DNA of 48,921 nucleotides, from the NCBI GenBank assembly GCA_018676675.1, contig JABHEG010000024.1, positions 1 through 48,921 of the forward strand. Direction: 5' to 3'. Positions 7,547 through 16,820 of this stretch are shown piece after piece. The position numbers were made by a program, and so were the translations under genes. Below the pieces are notes generated by a model. The model had not been told where the DNA came from, made no database searches, and saw only the letters and a list, made by a program, of their open reading frames with translations. Origin of the DNA: Lentisphaerota bacterium. GTDB taxonomy: Bacteria; Verrucomicrobiota; Lentisphaeria; Oligosphaerales; JABHEG01. Numbering within the stretch: position 1 is the first letter of the stretch; the number at the start of each line of letters is the position of its first letter.

Positions 7547-9793
7547 CTACGGTGTAACGACGACGCGGACGCTGTCCAGGTGCATGGTGCAGTTGTCTGT
7601 GTTCGGGTAGAACCCGATCGTCTGGATGCGGTGGGTATTCTGTTGCGCAAACTGCAGGCCCTGAACGGTTTTCCCCGCAACGGTCAGGTCGAATGTTGCG
7701 GTCTTGAGATCCGCCCGGATGGCGACGTCGAACCACTCTCCGGGCATAAACGACAGAGCCGGAACGTCAATTCTCCCGGGTTTGGTCCACTCCTCCGGAT
7801 CGTACTTCTCCCCTTTGGACTCGGGTTTCGGTCGGGCGTAGTGGCTCACTTTACCATCGGGCCAGAAGCGGGCATGGAACGCCCGTTTCGTGTACTGCTC
7901 CGGCGGACAGTCGTATGCGTCTATGTCGACACAGAATGCATTGGTCTCGGGCACTCTCAGTCGGGCTTTGACTTCCACGATCCCATTCGTCGTGTCAGCT
8001 GAGTCGTGAGGCAGCATGGTCACCCAGGCCCTTCCCCCGTTGCGGTGCCCCCCTTCGCCACGCTTCAGCTCGAGGAAGTGGTTTTCGCCTTCAGTGAGCA
8101 CTTGCACGAGTTCGGGTTGGGGAGTGACGACCTTCCAGCCACGATCCCCGTCCCCAACGAAGGGCTCAGCTCCGGAGGAGACGGCCTGGAAGTCGTCTTC
8201 CAGAACGACGAAGGGCTCGCGGTCGGCGTTCTTGCTCGGCATGATCCCAACGCTTGGGCTGTCCGGGATTTCTCGTGCCGGTTCGGTTGGGACGAACTGG
8301 AAGGAGTAGACATCAGCATCTTTCAGAAGGAAGCGCAAGCGGATCGGCTTCCCTGCGAGGCGGCTGACGTCACAGGTGTCGTTCCAGTGGACGATGTAAC
8401 GCAGTGAGTCACAGAAGATGGGTTCACAATCTGCCAGCCCATAGCCGGGCACAGGCACTCCGTCTGCATCCTGGATCTCGACCTGGAAAGAACCGAATCC
8501 ACCGGTTTCCGCATTGATTGCCAGGGATCCCCCGTCGAAGACGAAGGATTTGGTGATGAGTTCGCCTCCCGCATATGGCGCATTGGCCGAAACGAAGCCG
8601 TCGATACGCAGCGTGTATCGGCGTACGGCAGTGTCTTCGTCTTCCCAATAGCCTTCCACGGCCAGGAAGCTGATTTCGGGGTGAGCGTCTTCGACCAGCG
8701 ACGGTGTCTCGAACATCCCCCAGAAGATGAAGTTGTCACCGTAGACCCACGATTCCCTCTGCCTGGGGCCTGGGCGGATGAAGGCTTCAGGGCGGCGGTG
8801 GAACGTTGCGCCGTCTCGGGAGGTCATGAAAACGGCATCGGTGACCGTCATACCGTACCGTGGATGGTGTTTGGCTCTTTCGAGGCGACGTTCCCGTCCC
8901 GGGAGATCGAGCATCGGGCCGGACCAGCCGCGTTCGTTGTAGCGCATCGGGAAGCCCATGAAGATGTGCGGGGCTCGGTGATAGGGCTGGACCTGGTTGG
9001 TGTAAAGGGCCATCGTCGGGCTGCCGGGGTAGGTGATCCAGGCAGGCTCGGGGAATGAGTCGAAGTCCGGTGCGGCGCAGGTCAGGATGTCTCTGACGCC
9101 GGCATTGAATCCGCGGTGATAAAGTCGGTATTCGCCCCGGACTGAGTCCCAGAAGGCCAGGTTCTGTGAATCGAACGCTCCTGTCGTCATGAACGGGGTC
9201 TTGCTCCTGAGCCGGAAGTGAATGCCGTCTCCCGAGACGAGCAGATAGAGTCCCTTGGGGCGATAGCCTCCCATGACGATCTTGTATCGTTCATCCGGGG
9301 GGCAGGCCGGATTCGCATCCTTGAACACAGACGTATGCGCAGGACTGCCTCCGACTTCCCGCACCATCGCGGCATCAAGGATCAGGTTGTTGTGTTGTGC
9401 GCCCTCGAACTCGATGATATCCAGATCCGGTCGGGTCCAGTTGAGGCCGTCAGAGCTTTCGGCCACGCAAAGCGTTTCCCAACTCCGCTTATCGGTGCTG
9501 TAGGCTTCGGAGGCCTCGTGGTGTCCTCCGCGGTAGTACATGCGGACTCGATCTCCGTCCTGGAAGACGCTCTGATAGGCGCTGCCGTTTCCCTCCCAGG
9601 GCGCGTCTGCTCTGAAGACGATCTCCCGGCGGATGGGCCGGTGCATGTCGAGCCGTACGTCGCCTTTCAGTTCGTGGATCATGAAATTGTCTACGAACAG
9701 CTCGCGTCGCGAACCGATGTGGATCGGGTCGGCAGCCAGTGCCATTGCCGTGCACATGGGAGCGACCACAAGACCGGATGCCATTGCGTTCAT
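7547..9793 (-). CDS. Secreted five-bladed-propeller glycosidase-like protein with lectin-like C-terminal part
   Basis: The product is 748 residues. A signal peptide is likely (MNAMASGLVVAPMCTAMALA). Residues about 25-420 repeat the pattern of five-bladed beta-propeller glycosidases of the GH32/43/68 type: FVDNFMIHELKG, RVRMYYRGG, CVAESSDGLNWTRPDL, YKIVMGGY, FWDSVRGEYRLYHRG and VFMTSRDGATFHRR. The acidic residues D in SDGLNWTRPD and D in DSVRGEY are in positions used for catalysis in such folds, but I cannot assign them. Residues about 420-545 (GGELITKSFVFDGGSLAINA) and about 565-748 are beta-sandwich modules, the last resembling a laminin-G-like lectin. It follows the beta-helix gene by 34 bases. 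A polysaccharide hydrolase is the best guess. Confidence 0.7.
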   Translation of the reverse strand: MNAMASGLVVAPMCTAMALAADPIHIGSRRELFVDNFMIHELKGDVRLDMHRPIRREIVFRADAPWEGNGSAYQSVFQDGDRVRMYYRGGHHEASEAYSTDKRSWETLCVAESSDGLNWTRPDLDIIEFEGAQHNNLILDAAMVREVGGSPAHTSVFKDANPACPPDERYKIVMGGYRPKGLYLLVSGDGIHFRLRSKTPFMTTGAFDSQNLAFWDSVRGEYRLYHRGFNAGVRDILTCAAPDFDSFPEPAWITYPGSPTMALYTNQVQPYHRAPHIFMGFPMRYNERGWSGPMLDLPGRERRLERAKHHPRYGMTVTDAVFMTSRDGATFHRRPEAFIRPGPRQRESWVYGDNFIFWGMFETPSLVEDAHPEISFLAVEGYWEDEDTAVRRYTLRIDGFVSANAPYAGGELITKSFVFDGGSLAINAETGGFGSFQVEIQDADGVPVPGYGLADCEPIFCDSLRYIVHWNDTCDVSRLAGKPIRLRFLLKDADVYSFQFVPTEPAREIPDSPSVGIMPSKNADREPFVVLEDDFQAVSSGAEPFVGDGDRGWKVVTPQPELVQVLTEGENHFLELKRGEGGHRNGGRAWVTMLPHDSADTTNGIVEVKARLRVPETNAFCVDIDAYDCPPEQYTKRAFHARFWPDGKVSHYARPKPESKGEKYDPEEWTKPGRIDVPALSFMPGEWFDVAIRADLKTATFDLTVAGKTVQGLQFAQQNTHRIQTIGFYPNTDNCTMHLDSVRVVVTP

Positions 9794-9827
9794 TGACAGC
9801 TCTTTCCTGTTTTCCGATTCCAGGCGG

Positions 9828-12626
9828 CTATTTCGCCTTCAGCTTGAGGATGCCGGCGCGATCAAGATTCCAGGGCGCGGCGCCGGTGCTGACCCAGGCG
9901 ACCCACTGCCGTTCGGCTCCCTTCAGCAGCCCGACGTTGAAACGGATCTGTTCGGGGGGAGGGGCCGTGTTCCCAAGCGCAAGCCATGGGATGGCCCATT
10001 CGCCGGTCCACCGGTCGGCTTGGATGCTTGCGGCGTAGAGCGTGGCCTTACCCAATGCGGCGGTTTGCGGCGCTGGTGCCCCCGCGTCCGTCACACTCTC
10101 GAGCTTACCCGATGGGAAGCCCTGGATCACGAATCTCGGTTGCTTTCCCCCTGGGAGTTGCAGGCAGATTTCCGCGCCATCGTCTCTGCCCCATTTCCCG
10201 TCTCGACGAAGGAGTGCGGGCGCGTTAGAGACAGTGCTTGTGAGGGCGATGTAGAGGTGAGTCGTGCTGTGAGCTACACGGAGTTCGGAGCCCAACTTGG
10301 CGTCGCCGTCTGCCATTGACAGTTCACGTACAGCAACAGGCTTGCCGGGGTACTCATTCTCAGAGACGACACCATTCAGCACCGTGGGTTTCCGGATCGG
10401 CAAGGCATGCAGCGTAGGGTGTTTTCCCTGCTTTTTCCTGCGAGCCCGAGGCGTGAGGTGGCGGTCCGAAAGGCCTTCGGGGTGGGTGAGGTGTGTCTCG
10501 CGCCAGCAATCGTCGGGGACGGGCCACGATGCCCGTTCGTCGGATGCATAGAGACCCATTTTCTCCACTGGGATGGGCTTGAACCCCAAGGCGAAGGCGG
10601 GGGAGCCTTCTTGCAGGCGGTAGTCATCCTCTCCCGGCGCCACGAACAGTGGGTCGGCGATGACTGAGTTGCGTTCGTACCCCATTCTGCGCCAGGCGTC
10701 CCACTCGGTTTCTCCCTCGGCAGGCTTCACCTGCGTCCGGATGCCGCCATTGCCGGGCCAGAAGAGGTTGTGGTCGCACTCGGCCAGGCACTGTTCGTAC
10801 TTGCGTCCCAACATGTAACGCGCCGTGGTCGCATCGTAGCTGATGATGTTCCGCCGGATGATCGTCCCGGTCATCAGCCACATGCTGGTGTCGGGATGGC
10901 CTTTGGTACGCCCTCTGGTGAGGCTGTCGATAGGGGAGAGTTGGAGCTGAGAGGCCTTACCGTCGACGATGATGTTGTTCTCAATGATGTTGTCCTTTCC
11001 ACCGTGGACCATCACTCCGCCCCGGTAGGTGCGCACGCAGATGTTGCCGTAGACGTGCACGCCGCTGGTGTAGTCGTCCAAGTAGATACCCCAGCAGTAA
11101 TGCGGGTATTCCCACACGCCAGGCTTGAGCATGTTGTAGCCGCCGGTGTCGTGGACGTAGTTGTAACGCACGATGCTGCCGCGCTCGTGGATATCCCGGG
11201 AGCCCATGCCGATCGCACCCGTGTCGGACTGCTCCTGGTTGGTGTGGTGCACATGGTTGTACTCCACGATGTTGCGCATGCCATCGAAACGGATCCCTTG
11301 ACGCGGTGTATCGTGGATGAGGTTGTGTGAGATGACATTGTCGTGGGTGCAGTTGCCTCCGCATCCCGGATGGATCTGGATCGCCGCCCAGGCGTTCCCC
11401 CCTTCGCCAATTTGGGAGACGTGATTGTTGGTGATGACGTTGTGGCTCAGTTTGCCGTCTTCCGAGTGGGTCCAGTCTCTCCGACCGTTGAGTACAATCC
11501 CGTTGGTTCGGCAGTGGTGGACGTCACAGCCCGCGACCCGGTTGTGATGGGCCCCACCGGTCAGGTAGACGCCGACTCCGCCTGTGTTGGTAACGGTGCA
11601 GGCAGTAACGCGGCAGTTTGCAGCCGCATCGAGGATCAGCGCAGATCCCTGCGTTTCACTCAGGCTCAGCCCATGGATGTGCAGATGCTCGACACACGTG
11701 CCCGTCTTCCGGTCGCCTTTCATTGTGATCAGACCTGAGCTCAGCGTCGCACTGACGCTGCCTTCGGGGGACTCCCCGTCGGGAGGCAGGATGTACAGGG
11801 TCAGCGTGTCACGGTCGACGTACCATTCTCCCGGGGCGTTCAGCTCTTCAAACACGTTGTCGATGTAGAACCGGTTGCCTCGGATCAGCTTGTAGCTGGC
11901 GTTCCCTGCCAACTCGATGATGTGCTTCTCCGTGTCAATGTGTTTGATGGTTACCCGATTCAGATTCCAGTTCAGCCACGACCATACCGTAACCCGCGCA
12001 CGCTCGGGTCGAGCCCATGTTTCCGGCTTGAGGACGTCAGGGTTGTAGTGAAACTGAGACTTGCTGCCTTCCTCAACAATCCCATCGACGTAGAGGAAGC
12101 CACCTGACCGCGGATGGTCTTGATCACAGTTCGGGACCCGGGCTCTCGGTTGACGCTTTCCGGCGAAAAAGAGGTCTCCAATTCCCGGTTTCGCGAATGG
12201 CGTTTCTGCGAGACTTATCTCCCAGATTCCTCTCTTGAATGGGCGCCATCCCGTCAGATTCCGGCTCCCTTTGATCAGGACCTCCTCGTTGCCGTACCGA
12301 CGCACGATGGTCGGGGCAGCGGCCGTTCCGGAATCTCTCAGATCGAACTCAATCGGGTGATCAAGGTGATAGGTCCCTTGACGCAGTTCGACGATGGCCC
12401 CCTCGGGAAGTGTCTTCGCTGCTCTGCGCGCCCGGATGATGTCGCGTGCTCGGATCAGCGTTGCCAGAGGGCCGTCCGGTGCGTTGCCGTCCGGCTGCGT
12501 TCCCGTGTGCAGGTCGTTCCCGACGGGAGCCACATACAGACGCAAGGGAGCAGCACTGAGAGCTCCCGCGCTGAGGAGAAGACCAACCAGACTGCGCATC
12601 ACGACGGATCTTGTCGGGTGTTGCAT
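9828..12626 (-). CDS. Secreted right-handed beta-helix protein (GH141-like) with CBM9/DOMON-like tail
   Basis: The product is 932 residues with a signal peptide within the first 26 (MRSLVGLLLSAGALSAAP). The beginning, LYVAPVGNDLHTGTQPDGNA then GPLATLIRARDIIRARR, is the standard opening of GH141-type and related parallel beta-helix proteins. Residues about 310-610 are rich in helix-turn repeats (NTGGVGVYLTGGAHHNRV, CDVHHCRTNGIVLNG, HNLIHDTPRQGIRFDGM, NNIIVDGK). The C-terminal 190 residues (LNGVVSENEYPGKPVAVREL through WTGEWAIPWLAL) match CBM9/DOMON-like carbohydrate-binding domains. GH141 members act on plant cell-wall glycans such as rhamnogalacturonan II and xylan. This substrate is not established. 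The ATG directly follows the TAG of the TlpA-like gene with no gap, implying translational coupling. Confidence 0.82.
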   Translation of the reverse strand: MQHPTRSVVMRSLVGLLLSAGALSAAPLRLYVAPVGNDLHTGTQPDGNAPDGPLATLIRARDIIRARRAAKTLPEGAIVELRQGTYHLDHPIEFDLRDSGTAAAPTIVRRYGNEEVLIKGSRNLTGWRPFKRGIWEISLAETPFAKPGIGDLFFAGKRQPRARVPNCDQDHPRSGGFLYVDGIVEEGSKSQFHYNPDVLKPETWARPERARVTVWSWLNWNLNRVTIKHIDTEKHIIELAGNASYKLIRGNRFYIDNVFEELNAPGEWYVDRDTLTLYILPPDGESPEGSVSATLSSGLITMKGDRKTGTCVEHLHIHGLSLSETQGSALILDAAANCRVTACTVTNTGGVGVYLTGGAHHNRVAGCDVHHCRTNGIVLNGRRDWTHSEDGKLSHNVITNNHVSQIGEGGNAWAAIQIHPGCGGNCTHDNVISHNLIHDTPRQGIRFDGMRNIVEYNHVHHTNQEQSDTGAIGMGSRDIHERGSIVRYNYVHDTGGYNMLKPGVWEYPHYCWGIYLDDYTSGVHVYGNICVRTYRGGVMVHGGKDNIIENNIIVDGKASQLQLSPIDSLTRGRTKGHPDTSMWLMTGTIIRRNIISYDATTARYMLGRKYEQCLAECDHNLFWPGNGGIRTQVKPAEGETEWDAWRRMGYERNSVIADPLFVAPGEDDYRLQEGSPAFALGFKPIPVEKMGLYASDERASWPVPDDCWRETHLTHPEGLSDRHLTPRARRKKQGKHPTLHALPIRKPTVLNGVVSENEYPGKPVAVRELSMADGDAKLGSELRVAHSTTHLYIALTSTVSNAPALLRRDGKWGRDDGAEICLQLPGGKQPRFVIQGFPSGKLESVTDAGAPAPQTAALGKATLYAASIQADRWTGEWAIPWLALGNTAPPPEQIRFNVGLLKGAERQWVAWVSTGAAPWNLDRAGILKLKAK

Positions 12627-13187
12627 CTATTCTCGCGTCTGTGGAGTTGGGATGGGTTCGTTCAGGAGCAGCTTGACCGCTTTCTCCAGCTCGACTTCCT
12701 CGATATCAGCGAAACGCAGGACACCGGCTCGGTCAATGAGGTAATAGTCCGGCTTGCCGGCCACGGCTCCGAGGGCGTTGGCGGTCTTGTCCGCATCGTC
12801 CACACCGACCGGCCACGGGAGCGTGTGCTCCTTGGCGAACGCTGCCGCCTTGTCCCCGCCGCGGGTTGTGTGAATGCCGACGATCGCGAGTCCGCGCTTT
12901 TTGTAGGTCATGTATAGCTTCTTGACTTGGGGCGCGGAACGACGGCATGGTCCGCACCATGTCGCCCAGATGCGGAGCACAACGACTTTGTCCTTCAGGT
13001 CTGAGATGACGGCGCCTTCACCGTTGACCCACTCTTTGATCTGCAGAGCGGGGGGCGGCTTCCCCTCCAACGCATCCTGGGAGGTCGTGTCTCGGGCGGG
13101 GATCCTCTCCCGTATAAAGGTGTCTTCAGCGGGAGCGCTGGCGCAGGCGACCATCAGAGCCGAGGCCGCTAGAACGTGGCATTTCAT
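12627..13187 (-). CDS. TlpA/ResA-like thioredoxin, exported
   Basis: The product is 186 residues. An N-terminal hydrophobic segment (MKCHVLAASALMVACASAPA) directs export. The VAC within it is close to a lipobox but lacks the usual leucine. The thioredoxin-fold domain spans about 45-175, with active-site WATWCGPC (Cys78 and Cys81) and GKPDYYLIDRAGVLRF carrying the cis-proline region. Such proteins reduce disulfides or thioethers outside the cytoplasm. It heads the minus-strand set with the beta-helix gene directly behind it and the sensor kinase starting 62 bases away on the other strand. A role in maturing the disulfides of the exported enzymes downstream is inferred. Confidence 0.88.
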   Translation of the reverse strand: MKCHVLAASALMVACASAPAEDTFIRERIPARDTTSQDALEGKPPPALQIKEWVNGEGAVISDLKDKVVVLRIWATWCGPCRRSAPQVKKLYMTYKKRGLAIVGIHTTRGGDKAAAFAKEHTLPWPVGVDDADKTANALGAVAGKPDYYLIDRAGVLRFADIEEVELEKAVKLLLNEPIPTPQTRE

Positions 13188-13249
13188 TGTTGTTGTGTCC
13201 TCTCGGTATTGGAGACTGTCTTTCCCGAAGGTAATCTATAGAGGCCGGA

Positions 13250-14944
13250 ATGGTAGCCACACCACCAGGAACAGAAGCATTATCAGCGATCATGCCGATC
13301 GGCGGAGACTCCTCAATAGTGAGTACAGCAGACATGGGATCAGTCGACGAGCGAACATCGGAGCTTCAGGCAGAAATCCGGGAGCGGATACGTGCTGAGG
13401 AGGCACTCCAGGCCAGTGAGACGAAGTATCGCGTCTTGTTCGAGACGGCCAATGACGCGGTGTTCCTGGCCGACGCATCAAGTGGCTTGATCCTGGAGGC
13501 GAATGCGCGAGCAGCGGAGCTTCTCGGGATGCCGATCGACCAGATTGTGGGTATGCATCAGTCAGAGCTTCACCCGCCGGACGAAGCGGACCGGTACCAG
13601 GGCATTTTCCGGGATCACAGTGGGCAGGGCGGTGGGAGGGTGGGGGGGCTGTGGGTTCAACGTGGTGATGGTACGTTGGTGCCGGTCGAGATTACCGCGA
13701 GCGTCGCGGAAATCAATGGAAAGCAGGTGGTCCATGGCGTGTTCCGAGACGTCACGGCGCGTCGGCGTGCTGACTACTTGATCAGAGGACAGCGTGATCT
13801 CGGCGTGGCGCTCAGTGGCGCCGAGAGCCTCCTGGCGGGCCTTGAGCTCTGTCTTGACGCCGCGCTGAGTGCGTCAGGTTTTACGGGAGGGGGGATTTAC
13901 TTGGTGGACGAAGAGACGGGAGCTCTCGACCTGGCCTTCCACAAAGGGCTGCCGGGGGACTTTGTCAGGGCGGTTTCCCACCATGAGCCGGAGTCGGAGC
14001 AGGCCCGGTTTGTGAGCAGAGGGAAGCCGCTCTACACCAGTCACCAGGTGTTGTCTTTCGAGCTTTCCGAGGCAGAGATGAACGCGGGGCTCCGAGCTTT
14101 GGCCGCTCTGCCCGTCTGCAAGGGGGACCGGGTCGTTGCCTGCGTCAACATTTCGTCTACAAAGAGCGACACCGTTCCCCTCGCGGTCCAGCCTGCTCTC
14201 GAGGGCATTGCCGCGCAGATCGGTGGGGCAATTGCCCGACTGCGAATGGAAGATGCGTTGCGGGAAAGTGAGGACCGTCTGCACTCACTGGCGGACCGTC
14301 TGACATCAGTCAGAGAAGAGGAACGGGCCTCTATTGCCCGCGATATCCATGATGGACTCGGGCACGAGCTGACGGCACTGAAGCTGGGCCTGGCTCTTCT
14401 CCGTAAGGCGCTTCGTAAGGCGGACATTCGCGGCACGGACCTGTCGAGCCTTGAGCTGCGAATTCAGGACCTGTCGGACCATGCCGACCGGACAGTGAAG
14501 TCGGTCCGAGCCATTGCCACACAGCTGAGGCCCCCCGTTCTTGACGAAGGGCTGCAGGCTACCATCGAGTGGCAGGCCCAGGAGTTTGAGGTGCGCACCG
14601 GGATCTGTTGTTTTGTCGACTTGGATCTCAAGGAGGGTGCTGTTGGGGACGTGGCAGCGACCGCCCTGTTCCGGATTATGCAGGAGATACTGACGAATGT
14701 GGCCCGACATGCTGTTGCGGAGGCGGTGGACATACGGTCCCAGGCTGTCGACGGGTGGACGGTCATCGCCGTGTCCGATGATGGACGCGGCGTGGATGTG
14801 GACGGCTTGGCGGCTCGGCATTCCCTCGGGATCATGGGCATGCAGGAACGGGCCAGAGCGTTGGGAGGCGACGTTGCCGTGCAGAGCGTCTTGGGTGAGG
14901 GCACGACCGTGACGATCCGGATCCCGTGTGAGGCGCGTCGGTGA
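13250..14944 (+). CDS. Sensor histidine kinase, PAS-GAF-HisKA_3-HATPase
   Basis: The product is 564 residues, with GAGG 6 bases before the ATG at 13250. There is no membrane segment, so it should be cytoplasmic. A short coiled coil (about 32-55) leads into a PAS domain (about 57-170, YRVLFETANDAVFLADASSG), then a GAF domain (about 185-333). The HisKA_3 dimerisation box is EEERASIARDIHDGLGHELT with the phosphoacceptor at His367. The HATPase domain has N box (MQEILTNVARHA), G1 (SDDGRGVD) and G2 (GIMGMQERARALGG). NarL-type response regulators normally partner HisKA_3 kinases. None is in the window, so it is an orphan. It is divergent from the TlpA-like gene, with 62 bases for both promoters. Confidence 0.93.
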   Translation: MVATPPGTEALSAIMPIGGDSSIVSTADMGSVDERTSELQAEIRERIRAEEALQASETKYRVLFETANDAVFLADASSGLILEANARAAELLGMPIDQIVGMHQSELHPPDEADRYQGIFRDHSGQGGGRVGGLWVQRGDGTLVPVEITASVAEINGKQVVHGVFRDVTARRRADYLIRGQRDLGVALSGAESLLAGLELCLDAALSASGFTGGGIYLVDEETGALDLAFHKGLPGDFVRAVSHHEPESEQARFVSRGKPLYTSHQVLSFELSEAEMNAGLRALAALPVCKGDRVVACVNISSTKSDTVPLAVQPALEGIAAQIGGAIARLRMEDALRESEDRLHSLADRLTSVREEERASIARDIHDGLGHELTALKLGLALLRKALRKADIRGTDLSSLELRIQDLSDHADRTVKSVRAIATQLRPPVLDEGLQATIEWQAQEFEVRTGICCFVDLDLKEGAVGDVAATALFRIMQEILTNVARHAVAEAVDIRSQAVDGWTVIAVSDDGRGVDVDGLAARHSLGIMGMQERARALGGDVAVQSVLGEGTTVTIRIPCEARR

Positions 14945-14998
14945 TCCTGGAATGGCGAGAGGAGGAAGGGGTCCGCGGGCTCTGCTGCTCGGGGGGCC

Positions 14999-16795
14999 TT
15001 ACGTGATTGCGACGGCGCAAGAGAGCTCTGAACCGACTCCCTCGAAGACGGCGACGCGGTACACTCCGTTCCGGTTTGGTGCTGGCCATGGCTCGAGCCA
15101 GGACGCCTCTGCCTTGGGGACGCTGATTGACACGGTGTGGCCGCGGTAAGACACGTCGACCCCCTGTTTCCTGAGTGAGATCTTTGAGTGTTGTTCGCCG
15201 TCCGTCTCGACAAGGGGAACCTGCAACCGCACGCGACCGGCCCCCGGGACGTGACTGGTAACGTGAAGGCCGTCGGGTGACAGGTGGTAATCCTCGTGGA
15301 CGGACGCTGTTCCCAGGCTTCCGTCCTGATCCAGGTAGCCCACCCCAAACGTGACCTCTCTGCCCTCTTCTACATCGCGGATATTCGCTCTGTGAGTGTC
15401 GCGGTTCGCGGAGGCCAGATATCGCCAACCCGATTGGGTAGGCCAGCCGATCCCTAACGCTACGGCGCGCTCGGCTCTGGGGCGGGGCAGGTGGTACGAG
15501 GGATTTGGGACGATTCCCATGTTTAGGCAGGCTTCGGGCGGTACGCCCCGCCGATGGACGCGAACGAGCCCGGTGGGGTCGTAGTGGTCCTGTCCCCTTG
15601 TGTCGACTTGGATGTGGTAGTCACCGGCGGTGGCCCACAGACGATGGAAGGCATCGGGCAGGTAGGTGACATAGCCGCCCACATGGCTGGGCGGCGTGGC
15701 CGGCGGAATCTGTTGGTCGGCGACGCGGTAAGCTCCGGCGAACAGATTGGCAGCCAGGAGGCCGTACCCGCTGTGCGCGTTCTGTGTTTCCCCAAAGCCA
15801 TCCTGTCCGAAGAACGGTTGAGAGGCCATCAGGTTTTTGGTGCAGTTGTAGGGATCGCGAAGCATCCACCTGCCCGCGGCTTCGGCCGCTGCCAGGGCCG
15901 TCCCCCGCAGTGCTCCTGCCAAGGCCCTCCTTCCTTCACGCCAGGCTGTCTTGGCCTGGTGTTCCGCGGCGTAGGCGATCATTCCTTCCAGGTGGTGGAA
16001 TTGGTTACTTCGGCCTCCACATGGAGCGACACCGGTCGGGGAGACAAACAGCAGGGCCGTCAGCGTGCCCTTCCGCAGCATCTCGTGGCCCCATTCCTGG
16101 TGGCGTCCGTTGTAGCCGTTCTCGACCATAAACGCCAGGCACTGGCGAACCGTGAGGTCGTACGTTGCCGGGTCGCCCGGATCTCGGTACATGCCGTGGT
16201 CGGTCCACCACTGCCGTTCCTCTTCAATGACACGATCGATGTAGTCTACGCGGTCCGACAGGCCCAGGCGGATGCGGAGTGTCTCGGCGGCCAGCCCGTA
16301 GAAGAGGTAATTGCGCGTTCCGAAGTAGCACGCTTCAGGTCGTGGGGCTCTGAGTTGGGCGCCCCAGTTCGCATATCGCCGCGCTGCCTCGAAAGGCTCC
16401 AGCGCCTCGAACAGGACAAGCAGGTCCTTCATGTTGAACACAGCGCATGGCCAGTTGGTGCCCCTTTCCCAGTGGTCGGTCATGTCGTTGCAGCACCAGT
16501 CCATGGCGCAGGATGCCGCCTCCAGCAGGTCCTGACATCGGCCGGTTGCCAACAGGTGCCCCAAGGCGGCTGCGTACCGAGCAGTTGCGGTGACTGATTC
16601 GACCCCCGGCTCGTTGTACGGGTCGCCGATCATTCCTTCAGGCGTCTGCCATGCGGTGGCTTGCCGAACAACGCTCTCCGCCAGGTCCAGGTAGAGAGTG
16701 GCTGGGGGGAACGCGGGAGTCTCGGCCGGCGCTTTTACTAAGCACCGACACACTTGGGCCTCCACTTCATCCATCGACCATGTTCTGGCGTTCAT
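14999..16795 (-). CDS. Alpha/alpha-toroid polysaccharide lyase-like protein (heparinase II/III-like)
   Basis: The start is set at the ATG at 16795, 25 bases after the neighbour's stop, with GGAG 11 bases upstream. The frame stays open further upstream only because it shadows that neighbour. The product is 598 residues with no signal peptide. The first 380 residues are helical with toroid-type repeats, including NMKDLLVLFEALEPFEAARR, TRNYLFYGLAAETLRIRLGL and YDLTVRQCLAFMVENGYNGR. The block SPTGVAPCGGRSNQFHHLEG contains Gly/Arg/His residues of the kind found in the active groove of toroid lyases. Residues about 430-598 are all-beta, fitting the C-terminal beta-sandwich of such enzymes. The fold call is moderately firm. 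Whether it is a lyase or hydrolase, and on what, is open. Confidence 0.65.
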   Translation of the reverse strand: MNARTWSMDEVEAQVCRCLVKAPAETPAFPPATLYLDLAESVVRQATAWQTPEGMIGDPYNEPGVESVTATARYAAALGHLLATGRCQDLLEAASCAMDWCCNDMTDHWERGTNWPCAVFNMKDLLVLFEALEPFEAARRYANWGAQLRAPRPEACYFGTRNYLFYGLAAETLRIRLGLSDRVDYIDRVIEEERQWWTDHGMYRDPGDPATYDLTVRQCLAFMVENGYNGRHQEWGHEMLRKGTLTALLFVSPTGVAPCGGRSNQFHHLEGMIAYAAEHQAKTAWREGRRALAGALRGTALAAAEAAGRWMLRDPYNCTKNLMASQPFFGQDGFGETQNAHSGYGLLAANLFAGAYRVADQQIPPATPPSHVGGYVTYLPDAFHRLWATAGDYHIQVDTRGQDHYDPTGLVRVHRRGVPPEACLNMGIVPNPSYHLPRPRAERAVALGIGWPTQSGWRYLASANRDTHRANIRDVEEGREVTFGVGYLDQDGSLGTASVHEDYHLSPDGLHVTSHVPGAGRVRLQVPLVETDGEQHSKISLRKQGVDVSYRGHTVSISVPKAEASWLEPWPAPNRNGVYRVAVFEGVGSELSCAVAIT

Positions 16796-16820
16796 ACTGT
16801 CATGGACTCCGTAGCGTGTG

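Noticed and set aside
7375..7680. Minus-strand frame ending AITNNPYPGPPNNID
   Set aside because: The tail looks protein-like, but the rest is a frame-shifted shadow of the propeller gene end. At most it is a remnant of a lost gene.
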